Source of the DNA: Allocoleopsis franciscana PCC 7113
GTDB lineage: Bacteria > Cyanobacteriota > Cyanobacteriia > Cyanobacteriales > Coleofasciculaceae
Assembly: GCF_000317515.1 (NCBI RefSeq)
Contig: NC_019738.1
Location: forward strand, 3,436,001-3,500,000
Direction of reading: 5' to 3'
DNA: 64,000 nt
The notes under the pieces were generated by a model. The model ran no database searches. It had not been told where the DNA came from and saw nothing but the letters and a program-made list of their open reading frames with translations. The translations under genes and the position numbers were made by a program. Positions 1-8,724 of the stretch are shown piece after piece (position 1 is the first letter of the stretch; the number at the start of each line of letters is the position of its first letter).

Positions 1-89
1 TACCTCCAGATTAGTACCCATCCAAAAGAAACCTGCGGGGATTGTAACCCAGTCAAAGCTGTCTAATAACATTGCTCACCTAAAGTTAT

Positions 90-1088
90 TCACAGCAGAA
101 TTAGTTGAGATTGATACTGTCTGTCATCAAGTTTGCTCTGGTAAAAAAGTTGAAGCAAAGCAAAATCTTGAGTTTTATTAAATTGTTTCAGGGCATTGCG
201 GGTTTCTGGTTGATAATCCTTATGGACAGTATAATCGCCATAACCATCAGTATTGTTCTCAGACCACAACCCTGTATAAATCGGTACGTTCAAATCACGG
301 GTTTCGGCAATTACTTCAACAACACTTTGGATACGAACTGGCTTATACTGATGAAGTGAAAAAGCTTTGGCTAAAGGTGTGCCTTTGGCGACGTATACGG
401 GATTGAGATAAATCACCAAATCAGTACCAAATTTTTGACAAACTCCTGCCAGATATTCAATTGTTAAAATAGCCTCATTAATCCCTTCTTTTTCGGTCAT
501 TGTTGGGCCGGGTTTTAACAAGACATAGCTTGTCAGCCTAACCCCCATTTCACCCAGCAGCTTAATCTTGGCTTCAAAATTTTTCCGGCGAATGGTTTTA
601 TTCAAAATGACTTCGCGCAAATAATCGTCTTGTGTTTCAAAACCAACTGTCACATCAATGATCTCAGCATGGGTTAAATGGAAAATGTCTTCTAGGGTTG
701 CTGGTAAAATATATTCTGGGCGAGTTTCCAATGATAGGACTTTCAAAGAAGAAATCGCTCGTGCTTGCTCAAGTAAGTAAACTATTGCTTCCTTAGGAAA
801 ACGTTCCCGATCTAGGATAGACCCTTCGTTACCGACTGAAAGTTGTTGGAAACTACTCAATTCATCTGCATATTGCTCAAAACTCCAATCAATTTGTTGT
901 TTAATTTTCTTAACTGGCAGGGGTTCAGGATGGGATTTCGTTGGCAAACTACAATAAGAACATTGAAATGGACATTTTTGGGCATAAAACGCAATTACCA
1001 AATCTTTGAGGCCGAGAAATGTACGTTTACTTAGATAAATGGGACGCAAAATTTTATCCTGACTTTCCATATCGTGTAGCCTTTTCAT
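90..1088 (-). CDS. Radical SAM protein, COG1244/Elp3-like subgroup
   Basis: A radical SAM enzyme of unknown substrate. The CxxxCxxC motif CPFQCSYC (Cys39, Cys43, Cys46 counted from the ATG at 1088) is the 4Fe-4S cluster site that reductively cleaves S-adenosylmethionine. Downstream, the SLETRPEYI strand is typical of the Elp3/MiaB-related COG1244 group of predicted Fe-S oxidoreductases. The frame can be extended to a TTG at 1124, but ATG codons at 1088 and 1070 are more likely starts. It faces away from the 1623-8509 block across an AT-rich gap, so it is probably not part of it. The superfamily call is firm; the reaction is unknown. Confidence 0.8.
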   Translation of the reverse strand: MKRLHDMESQDKILRPIYLSKRTFLGLKDLVIAFYAQKCPFQCSYCSLPTKSHPEPLPVKKIKQQIDWSFEQYADELSSFQQLSVGNEGSILDRERFPKEAIVYLLEQARAISSLKVLSLETRPEYILPATLEDIFHLTHAEIIDVTVGFETQDDYLREVILNKTIRRKNFEAKIKLLGEMGVRLTSYVLLKPGPTMTEKEGINEAILTIEYLAGVCQKFGTDLVIYLNPVYVAKGTPLAKAFSLHQYKPVRIQSVVEVIAETRDLNVPIYTGLWSENNTDGYGDYTVHKDYQPETRNALKQFNKTQDFALLQLFYQSKLDDRQYQSQLILL

Positions 1089-1124
1089 TTGTATGGGTTT
1101 TAAACAATTAGCAAGCTGTCCCAA

Positions 1125-1622
1125 GAGAAGAAATCTTAATCAGCCTTGGGATAGGTTAGATATGTTTAAATTTTTTTGACGTTAGACTAATCAACCGATC
1201 AATTCAGAAATAAAACACGTAATTTTTTTCATTTTCATTTTAAAGTCTAGCTTTTTTGATTGTTGCGAATCGAGAGATTGAATTTTTACTTTGAGTAAGA
1301 ATACCAAAAAGTCATCACTTTGACAATTCATGTTTTTTGGTGTTCTTTAACTAATCTTTGTAATTAGCAACATAAAATATCCTTGATTTTTTTATTTTAT
1401 GTCTTGAGATAGATATACAAAATGAATTGAACCTTGGCTCAGTCTGAAATCCCTGAGAAACTACCTATCTATAGATAGATATAGCGAGAAATATATGTAA
1501 ATAAATTTTTCATGGATTAAATATTGATGATTTACGCATTGACAAATTAGATAAAACTTGTAACTATTTTCTAACTACTTAACCAACCAAATACGCCAAA
1601 TGAGACATTAACAATTACGATT
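1125..1622. other. AT-rich intergenic region
   Basis: About 500 bases with no convincing gene, visibly richer in A+T than the genes that follow. It contains a 12-base palindrome, TATCTATAGATA, near 1468-1480. It separates the divergent radical SAM gene from the amidohydrolase gene and should hold the promoter of the 1623-8509 block. Confidence 0.5.
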
Positions 1623-2738
1623 ATGGAAATACCTATCATCTCCGCAGACTCCCACGTTATCGAACCCCCTAACCTGTGGGTCGAGAGACTTGATAAGCAA
1701 TACCGGGACAGAGCACCGCACATCTTCTGGAATGAGGAACGCCAAGGGTGGTTTTTCGTATGCGAAGGGCTGCAACCTGCATTGGTCAACTCGCTGTATG
1801 CAGTGGACAAATCTCCAGAAGAGTTTGCTAAACAGCGGAAGGTGGGAATTGAGGCTGTCCGGCGTGGCGGGAATGATCCCGGCGAGCGCCTCAAGGATAT
1901 GGAGCGTGACGGTGTTGCGGCGGAGGTTCTTTACACCAGCTTAGGTATGTCGTTGTTCTGGCTTCAGGATGCTGCGTTCCAGAAAGCCTGTTTTCGGGCA
2001 TACAATAACTGGCTTGCTGAATTTGTCAGCTACGCGCCGAATCAACTGTTTGGAATAGGGCTGATCTCACTTTGGGACGTGGATGACGCGGTTCACGAGC
2101 TGTATCACTGTCAAAAAATGGGACTAAAGGGAGTTGCAATTTGGGCTTCTCCACCTGAAGAACGGGCATTCACAAGTACTTGTAATGACCCATTCTGGCG
2201 TGCAGCCGAGGAACTGGAGATGCCGGTGAGCTTGCATATCCTGACAGGCTACAAAGAAAGCCCAAAGGTCTTTGACTACAGCACGAATGTGGAGCGGTGT
2301 CAACGCAACATGATTTTCCCAGAAGAGATTCAGCACTCTTTGACGGATATCATCTTCTCTGGCGTGCTGGAGCGCTTTCCCAATCTGAAGTTGGTGCTGG
2401 CGGAGAACGATATCGGCTGGGTCGCTTATCATCTACTGCACGCAGACCGTATCCATGTCAAGCTTGGTCCCATCGCCCCCACTTCCCTGACGATGAAACC
2501 CAGCGAGTACTTCAAGCGCCAGGTCTACGCCACCTTTATGGAGGATGAAGTTGGCATCCTGACCATGCAGCTCCTCGGTGCAGACAACTTTATGTGGGGC
2601 AGCGACTATCCGCACTATGAGTCAACTTGGCCGAAGTCACGGGAAATTCTCTCGCAGTCCTTTCAGAATAGTCCCAATGAGGATCGAGTCAAAGTTGTCT
2701 ACAAAAACTGCGCGAAGCTTTATGGACTTGATGCCTGA
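1623..2738 (+). CDS. Amidohydrolase family 2 metal-dependent hydrolase
   Basis: A TIM-barrel amidohydrolase (PF04909 type, 371 aa). The N-terminal ADSHVIEP (His11) and the C-terminal GSDYPHYES (Asp328) match the metal-site signatures of this family, which includes hydrolases and decarboxylases acting on aromatic or cyclic substrates. An LHILTG strand near residue 205 supplies another expected His. Only 27 bases separate it from the next gene, which has a strong AAGGAGA ribosome binding site, so the two are probably co-transcribed and may be translationally linked. Base use is more G+C-rich than the upstream gap. The family is clear; the substrate is unknown. Confidence 0.8.
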   Translation: MEIPIISADSHVIEPPNLWVERLDKQYRDRAPHIFWNEERQGWFFVCEGLQPALVNSLYAVDKSPEEFAKQRKVGIEAVRRGGNDPGERLKDMERDGVAAEVLYTSLGMSLFWLQDAAFQKACFRAYNNWLAEFVSYAPNQLFGIGLISLWDVDDAVHELYHCQKMGLKGVAIWASPPEERAFTSTCNDPFWRAAEELEMPVSLHILTGYKESPKVFDYSTNVERCQRNMIFPEEIQHSLTDIIFSGVLERFPNLKLVLAENDIGWVAYHLLHADRIHVKLGPIAPTSLTMKPSEYFKRQVYATFMEDEVGILTMQLLGADNFMWGSDYPHYESTWPKSREILSQSFQNSPNEDRVKVVYKNCAKLYGLDA

Positions 2739-2765
2739 GACTCTGAAACTTTAAAGGAGAGCGTA

Positions 2766-4034
2766 ATGTCTAACCAGCAAATTATGATTGACGTCCCTTG
2801 GTATCGATTCATCGACAAAGATATCGAGTCTAGAACCCTAGCAAGCGTTGGCTTCACGAACCTAATTGCGAAGCAGCCCTATGCGATGGATGATGCAACA
2901 TTGGACGGGTACCGATCGCGATACACCACACTCAAGAAATTTCAGGAGATCACCCGCGACATCTTCGTGGCGAGTCTGCGTGGGGAAGCCGACCCTGCGA
3001 TCGCTCATACAGTTCTCGCCGGACAGCCACCTTGTCGTGGCAAAGAGTTCCATCTCAAACTCACCGAAAAGCAGCTGAAGCTCCCTGTTTTCTTCCGCAC
3101 CGACGAAGCAGCGCCAGGAGCAATAGTAGAGATGCAGTGTCCTGGTTCTGGATGGGAAATCGCGGATCATCTTAGAGACATTTACCTCGCTTTTCCCGAT
3201 GACTTCGGCAAGCCGACTCGATTTTCTCGCTCCCTAGCCAGTAGCTTCGCCCAATCTCTGCGCGGCTATGTTGGCGACGAACCGATTATTCATCATCTTC
3301 TTAATAATTCATCACGCCCGCATGGTGGGCGTTACTTTATTCAACGATGCCGGGAGGAGGGGCTGCGGTTTTTTAGCTGGGATGCTGTCCAGTGGAAAGA
3401 CTGCAACTTTATCCGTGCCCATGAGTTCTACGACCTGAGATACAACGGATTTTTTGACCAGTGGATGGAGGCTTGCGAAGAAGGACGTTTGCTGTTCGAC
3501 CATCCCCCCACGCCCTTGTATGATGCAAAAGTGATCATGGCATGGCCCTTTTGGAACAAGACGCGGGAATACTACTCCGATGACATCCGGGCGCTGTTTC
3601 CGCATACAGATATTATTACCCCAGAGGGCTTTCATCTGGCGGATGGCTCTTGGGTCAGCTTGGACGACTATTGCCAGACGGACAAGAAAAAACGCACCTA
3701 CTACTTTAAGTTTGCTGGTACAGACCCAAACCTGAACTGGGGAAGCCGCGCAGTCTATTACACGGGAAGTCTTTCAGGGGTAATGTGTCGTCAGATGTTC
3801 GACAGAATCCTTGCCGACTACCAAGTCGGGCATCACTGGATTGTCCAAGAGGCGCGAACCTGGCCCGAAACAGTGACGGCCATTGAGAGAGACGGACAAG
3901 AGGTTACGGTAGATGCCTATACCAAACTCAGTGGCTATTACAGTCCCGACGGACTGGTCGGTATCCTGATCATGCAAGAACACTCTCGGAAGGTTCACGG
4001 GTCGCCGAAAACCGTGGTGAGTATCGTGTTCTGA
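2766..4034 (+). CDS. Unrecognised protein, possibly ATP-grasp-like ligase
   Basis: A 422-residue soluble protein that I do not recognise with certainty. No signal peptide or membrane segment is visible. Near residues 313-330 a FKFAGTDPNLNWGSRAVY stretch could hold a nucleotide-contacting lysine. It is followed by HHWIVQEA and, at the C-terminus, GLVGILIMQEHSRKVHGSP. This order loosely resembles the last half of ATP-grasp ligases, where a lysine strand, a VxQE hinge and an acidic/Asn metal site follow one another. The N-terminal half is rich in aromatic residues. It lies 27 bases after the amidohydrolase gene and before an oxygenase gene. If ATP-grasp, it would join a carboxylate to an amine. 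This is a guess from pattern only. Confidence 0.55.
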   Translation: MSNQQIMIDVPWYRFIDKDIESRTLASVGFTNLIAKQPYAMDDATLDGYRSRYTTLKKFQEITRDIFVASLRGEADPAIAHTVLAGQPPCRGKEFHLKLTEKQLKLPVFFRTDEAAPGAIVEMQCPGSGWEIADHLRDIYLAFPDDFGKPTRFSRSLASSFAQSLRGYVGDEPIIHHLLNNSSRPHGGRYFIQRCREEGLRFFSWDAVQWKDCNFIRAHEFYDLRYNGFFDQWMEACEEGRLLFDHPPTPLYDAKVIMAWPFWNKTREYYSDDIRALFPHTDIITPEGFHLADGSWVSLDDYCQTDKKKRTYYFKFAGTDPNLNWGSRAVYYTGSLSGVMCRQMFDRILADYQVGHHWIVQEARTWPETVTAIERDGQEVTVDAYTKLSGYYSPDGLVGILIMQEHSRKVHGSPKTVVSIVF

Positions 4035-4142
4035 ATCCAATAAGGAAAAATGCATGAACTTCAAAAATAAGAGAAAGCGATGTTAGAAGAAATCATCGAC
4101 TTTTCGATTGAGAAAATTTAGTCTTGAAAGGTAGTTTTGGAA

Positions 4143-5006
4143 ATGACCGACGTTTTAAGTTCTACTCCATCAATTCAACTACAGGGAATTGTTCACCCTG
4201 ACTCCTATTTTCAAATAGTGGAAAAAAACGAGATTGATTGGCAGCTTTGGATTGATGTCTTGCGGGGAAAAGTAGCTGGCGCAATCTTCCGAGGTGTTGT
4301 AAATCAAGAAATACGTCAACAGATTTGCCACAATTTCTGGCACAGTGTTTCTTTAAAGCAAAAAAGCGATGGTCTACCTGCTCATGCAAAAGCTTTTATT
4401 GGCGCTTCACTTAGTAAATCACTAGAATTTTATTCTGAAGAGGTAGAAAGAACCAGTCAAGATATCGAGGCACTTTTTGACAATACGGGCGATTTCTACC
4501 TGTTTTTACTCGACAACATTAAGAAGCATCTGGCTGACCGAGGATGTTCGCTTCGAGTTGCTGAATATAACGGACGTCAAGCCGGAAAATATAAAATGCG
4601 TTCTTGGCTAAATACAGGCGATTTCGTGATTGTTCCTCATGATGATTCAGGGGTACTAAAAGCTCACCACCTGCAAGGTTTTGAGGTCGGGCAAATTGAT
4701 CGAGTTGTCGGAGTGCTGATTTGCCTAGAAAATGGAGAAGGTGGTGACCTTCACTACTGGAATATTTCTCCGAATGACGAAACCCGCGAAGCTCTCGGTT
4801 TTAAATCCGATAGTTTTGGTTATCCTCTAGAAGCTCTTGCAGACTTTGACAAAATTACTGTACCTATTTGTCCTGGTGATATTTACCTATTTGATGTTAC
4901 CAAAGTTCATGCTGTCGGAGCTAAGACCGACGATGAAGTCAATCGTACAACGATTTCCTGGAGTATGGGATTTCTCGATCCGAAAACCGTCCTGCATTGG
5001 GCTTAA
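4143..5006 (+). CDS. 2-oxoglutarate/Fe(II)-dependent oxygenase-like protein
   Basis: Predicted non-haem iron oxygenase of the cupin-fold 2OG-Fe(II) superfamily (287 aa). The facial triad is visible: His166 and Asp168 in VPHDD, and His256 in KVHAVGA. Arg268 in NRTTISWSMGF is the expected 2-oxoglutarate carboxylate-binding residue. Such enzymes hydroxylate, desaturate or cyclise small molecules and peptides. The ATG at 4143 is chosen over a TTG at 4137. It follows the ATP-grasp-like gene by 108 bases and precedes a glycosyltransferase, which fits a tailoring role. The substrate is unknown. Confidence 0.7.
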   Translation: MTDVLSSTPSIQLQGIVHPDSYFQIVEKNEIDWQLWIDVLRGKVAGAIFRGVVNQEIRQQICHNFWHSVSLKQKSDGLPAHAKAFIGASLSKSLEFYSEEVERTSQDIEALFDNTGDFYLFLLDNIKKHLADRGCSLRVAEYNGRQAGKYKMRSWLNTGDFVIVPHDDSGVLKAHHLQGFEVGQIDRVVGVLICLENGEGGDLHYWNISPNDETREALGFKSDSFGYPLEALADFDKITVPICPGDIYLFDVTKVHAVGAKTDDEVNRTTISWSMGFLDPKTVLHWA

Positions 5007-5176
5007 AATTGCTTGGTAGTTCTCAATAGACCTTTCCCAAAATTCTTGGAAAGATTTTAGTCTCTACAAGGATTTCGGGCAATGCATAGTTTATTTCCTA
5101 ATATTCTTATTTTAAAGCAAAAGAAAACAAGACTCCATGCTACAGAAAAAACCAAATCACGCAAGTGAGTAAGAGA

Positions 5177-6358
5177 ATGAAAATTCGAGTAATGTACGTC
5201 ATGGCGACAAATTTACGCTCCAAGACCTTTGAATGGATCTGTCGTGACTTAAACAAAGAGAAGTTTGAATTGTCATTTATAATATTTGACCAAGGCAAAA
5301 CGAACCTAGTCGAATATCTGGTAACACAAAATATTCCATGCCTTAGCATCAAATACTCAGGTATACAGAACCTGTTTTGGGCTACTTGGCAGATCTACCA
5401 CTACTGCCGAAGAAATAAGATTGATATCGTACACGCACATGGCGTAGATCCCTGCATAGCTAGTTTTATTGCTGCCTATTTTGCGGGAGTGAAAATACGT
5501 ATACAAACCAGACATCATGGAGGACCCTTTCCTTTCCCACTGCGTTCTCCTTGGAGTGGAGTTTACGACCGTTTTATCAATTTTTTATCTTCAAAAATCA
5601 TAGCACCTAGCCAGAATGTCAAAAACCTACTAGTCTCTTGCGATAAAGCTGCCCCAAACAAGATCGTTCTTATACGTTATGGTTTTGATCTGGAAGCTTT
5701 TACAAACGTTTCGGAAGAAAATGTGCAAACGATTAGAGATAAATACAATATCGGAAACGTCGCTCCAGTGATCGGCGTTATAGCAAGATATGTTGAATGG
5801 AAGGGTGTCCATTACATTATCCCAGCTTTTCAGAGGTTGCTTGAAGATTATCCATCTGCCTTTCTTGTACTCGCAAATGCGAGGGGTCGCGACAGCGACG
5901 TGATTCATAGGCAACTCCAATCAATACCGGATGACAGATATGTGGAGATTCCGTTTGAAGATGATCTCTTCTCCCTATATAAGATTTTCGATGTATTTGT
6001 ACATGTTCCAATTACTCCTACACAAGAAGCTTCTGGACAAGTGTATGTAGAATCTCTAGCAGCAGGAATACCTTCTGTGTTCACGCTAGCTGCTCCTGTG
6101 GATGAATTTGTTATTCATAATAAACATGCTTACGTGGTGGATTATCAAAGTAGCGAGCAAATATACACAGGAATCAAAACTATTCTAGAAAACCATTCTC
6201 TCAGAGAATCTTTAGTTTGTAATGGATATCAAGAAGTTCAAGAAAGGTTTAATATCAAGTCAGTAATTAGTTCTCTAGAAACTCTTTATTTTTCCGAATT
6301 TGAAACGATAAAAAGGGGAAGGGGCAGCCAACGGCTGCCCCGTGTCCACCCTTCGTAA
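5177..6358 (+). CDS. Glycosyltransferase family 4
   Basis: A GT-B fold, GT4-type glycosyltransferase. The N-terminal acceptor domain begins IRVMYVMATNLRSKTFEW and includes DIVHAHGVDPC. The C-terminal donor domain shows VIGVIARYVEWKGVHYII and the acidic nucleotide-sugar motif region PTQEASGQVYVESLAAGIPSV (E-x7-E pattern). The ATG at 5177 is preferred to a GTG at 5165. The last dozen residues (RGRGSQRLPRVHPS) are encoded by a GC-rich hairpin at 6321-6341 and look like a late C-terminal addition. Its position between an oxygenase and a B12 radical SAM gene suggests glycosylation of the same product, but a capsule or O-antigen role cannot be excluded. Confidence 0.8.
   Translation: MKIRVMYVMATNLRSKTFEWICRDLNKEKFELSFIIFDQGKTNLVEYLVTQNIPCLSIKYSGIQNLFWATWQIYHYCRRNKIDIVHAHGVDPCIASFIAAYFAGVKIRIQTRHHGGPFPFPLRSPWSGVYDRFINFLSSKIIAPSQNVKNLLVSCDKAAPNKIVLIRYGFDLEAFTNVSEENVQTIRDKYNIGNVAPVIGVIARYVEWKGVHYIIPAFQRLLEDYPSAFLVLANARGRDSDVIHRQLQSIPDDRYVEIPFEDDLFSLYKIFDVFVHVPITPTQEASGQVYVESLAAGIPSVFTLAAPVDEFVIHNKHAYVVDYQSSEQIYTGIKTILENHSLRESLVCNGYQEVQERFNIKSVISSLETLYFSEFETIKRGRGSQRLPRVHPS
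6321..6341. repeat. Perfect 9-bp stem hairpin at glycosyltransferase 3' end
   Basis: GGGGCAGCC and GGCTGCCCC flank a 3-base loop inside the last codons of the glycosyltransferase gene. A second stem, CCTTCG...CGAAGG, follows at about 6350-6368. No T-run follows either, so this is more likely an inserted small repeat or a processing/attenuation structure than a classical terminator. Confidence 0.5.
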
Positions 6359-6433
6359 TTTGCGAAGGTATTGTCTAATAAAGACCAATTTACTCATTAA
6401 ATTAATTAATGTTGAATCCAGAGAATAAAGCTC

Positions 6434-8509
6434 ATGGTGCCCGCATACACAGGGATTCGCCCCCCAAACCCAGAACCAGTTGATATACTCTTTCTCAACC
6501 TCAGCAACTGGCCCGGACGCCCAGTTTATCCTTACGCTTTTGTCCAGGTGTCGGCGCTTGCCCGTCGGGCAGGGTTGTCCGTTGTCCGTTGGGACGGGTT
6601 GGGTCTTAGTCGGCAACAGCAGCTTGAGTGTATCACGAAACTGGTCAAAGACCATCAGCCCCGCGCCGTAGCTTTTACCATTCGACAAGCTGATTCCACT
6701 ATCTCGGATGACTACATCAGCCCAGATCCCAAAGGCAGCCCTAAAAACCCTTGGTTCCCGGTCGAAGACACTCAGGCTGCCATTAAGCGTATTCGTGAGT
6801 TATCCGATGCCAAGATATTTGTCGGTGGATTTACTTTCACTGTTAACCCCGTGTCTGCTGCGGAGTATTTACAACCAGACTTTGGCATTATTGGCGAACC
6901 TGACGAATTTATCACGCACTTTGACGAAGTTCTTAATGGTCGTACCGAGGGCATATCAAACTTGCTCTATCGTGCTGATGGTCAATGGCAACAGAATCAG
7001 CGCGTATTTTGGGGACCTTTTGACGATATAGAATATACAGAAGACATTATCGACGAAATCTTCCGTTTTCACGGTGAGCGCAAACTCCGCAACAGCCACC
7101 TTGCAGATGTCCCAGGTCTTGGCACCGCTGAGGATTCAGGACGTTCCATCGCCATTGAAATATCGCGTGGTTGCCCTTGTTCCTGTGCTTTCTGTTGTGA
7201 ACCTAAGGTAAAAGGAAAGACCCTGCGGCTACGAAATTTGGATGTTATTGAAGCAGAAATTCACAACTTACTCCGGTATGGACTCAGGTATTACTGGTTT
7301 GTGTGTTCTGAGCTGAATTTCACGAAAGACCACGTTCTGGAGTTAGCTGAACGGGTGATTCGGATTAACGAAGTATTACCGCGCCCTATCTTCTGGCGGT
7401 CTTATTTTCTACCTGTAAAATTCAACAAGGACGATTTGCGGTTGCTCTTGAGATCAGGTCTGTTACTTGAACAAAATGGACCTTTTTCAGATCTGAGCGA
7501 TGAAACCCTAAAACAGATGCGCGAACCTTATCGAGCAAGACATGCTCTCCAGCACATCAAAGACCTTATAGAACTGAATGAAGAACCAGAGTTTAAGGCA
7601 AGACGTCTACCCCGCTGGATTTTATGGTCATGGCTCGCAAATCCTTACGCCACGCTGGATTCTGTCCGCACAACCTTAGAGATATTTAGCAAGGAGAAAC
7701 TTGATTTAAAGTACGATCAAGCAGAAGGTTATCCGGCATTGCGAGTCTATGAATGTCTTGACGGTCTCCCTGAACAGACAAAACAAGAGGCTATTATCGT
7801 AACCCAAGATGATGCTACTCCCAAAACGCTCATTCATCCAGCTTTCTACTACAGTCGTGAACTAGTAGAACATTTTGGAGGGATTGCAGATGTACACGAT
7901 TTCCTGAATTATGCACAAGAGACGTTGCTCTCACGATACTACAGAGTGACGCGCAACTGGCACTACTTTGCTCAAAAATTGGAATTTTCAACACTTCAGG
8001 AGATTGTAGCTCCTCTGAAAGCTGCGGACTTAGAAGCAATCCAACTGCCTCCTTGGGTGGAACATCCCGATCTGGGAAAGCTAGATCCCACACATTGGCG
8101 GGAACAAGCAAGTGTTTTATTGCAACAGAAAAATTCGGTGCTAGAGCAGCTAATCAATACTAAGCAACTAACAAAAGAAGTTCACCCCAAACAAGATGCA
8201 GAAAACGCAATCCTTGCCTTTATTTTACACGCGGCTTTCTCGGCAAGTCGCAAGGATTTGGCAGTTGTTTTTGAGAAGCTTAAATTGCCCCTTGACTGCG
8301 AAGGATATCCACCAGCATCGCCCTACCTCACCCTTTCTACATTGATGAGATTCCACACTACTGAAGCTTCGGCTCTTGAGGCTGTGAAGAAAGACTTCAC
8401 ACCCAAACAGCTAGCATGGTTTCGCTATTATCTCTATGCTATCAATGTTAAACTCGAACCAAAATACGCTTTTCTGGCACCGAAAGGAACAGGGAGTAAC
8501 TGCAACTAA
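6434..8509 (+). CDS. B12-binding-domain radical SAM protein
   Basis: A 691-residue protein with a Rossmann-like N-terminal domain of the cobalamin-binding type (VDILFLNLS at the start, IFVGGFTFTVNP and FGIIGEPDE later) and a radical SAM core. The cluster motif CPCSCAFC has Cys247, Cys251 and Cys254. The canonical DxHxxG cobalamin-ligand motif is not obvious, as in many members of this class. After the SAM barrel a C-terminal region of about 250 residues, ending near LEPKYAFLAPKGTG, has no domain I can name. Members methylate unactivated carbons or catalyse C-C and ring rearrangements in natural products. It ends the co-directional block and is the strongest sign that the block makes a specialised product. 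Confidence 0.78.
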   Translation: MVPAYTGIRPPNPEPVDILFLNLSNWPGRPVYPYAFVQVSALARRAGLSVVRWDGLGLSRQQQLECITKLVKDHQPRAVAFTIRQADSTISDDYISPDPKGSPKNPWFPVEDTQAAIKRIRELSDAKIFVGGFTFTVNPVSAAEYLQPDFGIIGEPDEFITHFDEVLNGRTEGISNLLYRADGQWQQNQRVFWGPFDDIEYTEDIIDEIFRFHGERKLRNSHLADVPGLGTAEDSGRSIAIEISRGCPCSCAFCCEPKVKGKTLRLRNLDVIEAEIHNLLRYGLRYYWFVCSELNFTKDHVLELAERVIRINEVLPRPIFWRSYFLPVKFNKDDLRLLLRSGLLLEQNGPFSDLSDETLKQMREPYRARHALQHIKDLIELNEEPEFKARRLPRWILWSWLANPYATLDSVRTTLEIFSKEKLDLKYDQAEGYPALRVYECLDGLPEQTKQEAIIVTQDDATPKTLIHPAFYYSRELVEHFGGIADVHDFLNYAQETLLSRYYRVTRNWHYFAQKLEFSTLQEIVAPLKAADLEAIQLPPWVEHPDLGKLDPTHWREQASVLLQQKNSVLEQLINTKQLTKEVHPKQDAENAILAFILHAAFSASRKDLAVVFEKLKLPLDCEGYPPASPYLTLSTLMRFHTTEASALEAVKKDFTPKQLAWFRYYLYAINVKLEPKYAFLAPKGTGSNCN

Positions 8510-8666
8510 ATCGCTTGACATCTTTTGACTTCTTTTTCAAGTTACTATTATCTTGCAGAACTTCTAGGCATTTGCCAAACACAGCTCCATGTCGAACAGC
8601 TTGCTTGTCACCCCTTCAGAATTCTGTCCTCACTCTCATCTCCGGTCTGCCTTCTGCCTTTTGCTA

Positions 8667-8722
8667 TAGATATAAACTCTCCTCACCCTTCTTTAAACCG
8701 TGCACATTTGGGATGCTCCCTA
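8667..8722 (-). repeat. 56-bp dispersed repeat, copy 1
   Basis: When reverse-complemented, this stretch matches 25013-25068 at 52 of 56 positions. The shared core begins TAGGGAGCATCCCAAAT and ends AGTTTATATCTA. It abuts the 3' end of the threonine aldolase gene. No coding capacity is apparent; it is probably a non-autonomous mobile or intergenic repeat family. Confidence 0.7.
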
Positions 8723-8724
8723 GC

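Noticed and set aside
1-89. Possible gene end at the left edge
   Set aside because: Too short to assign; no recognisable coding signal.
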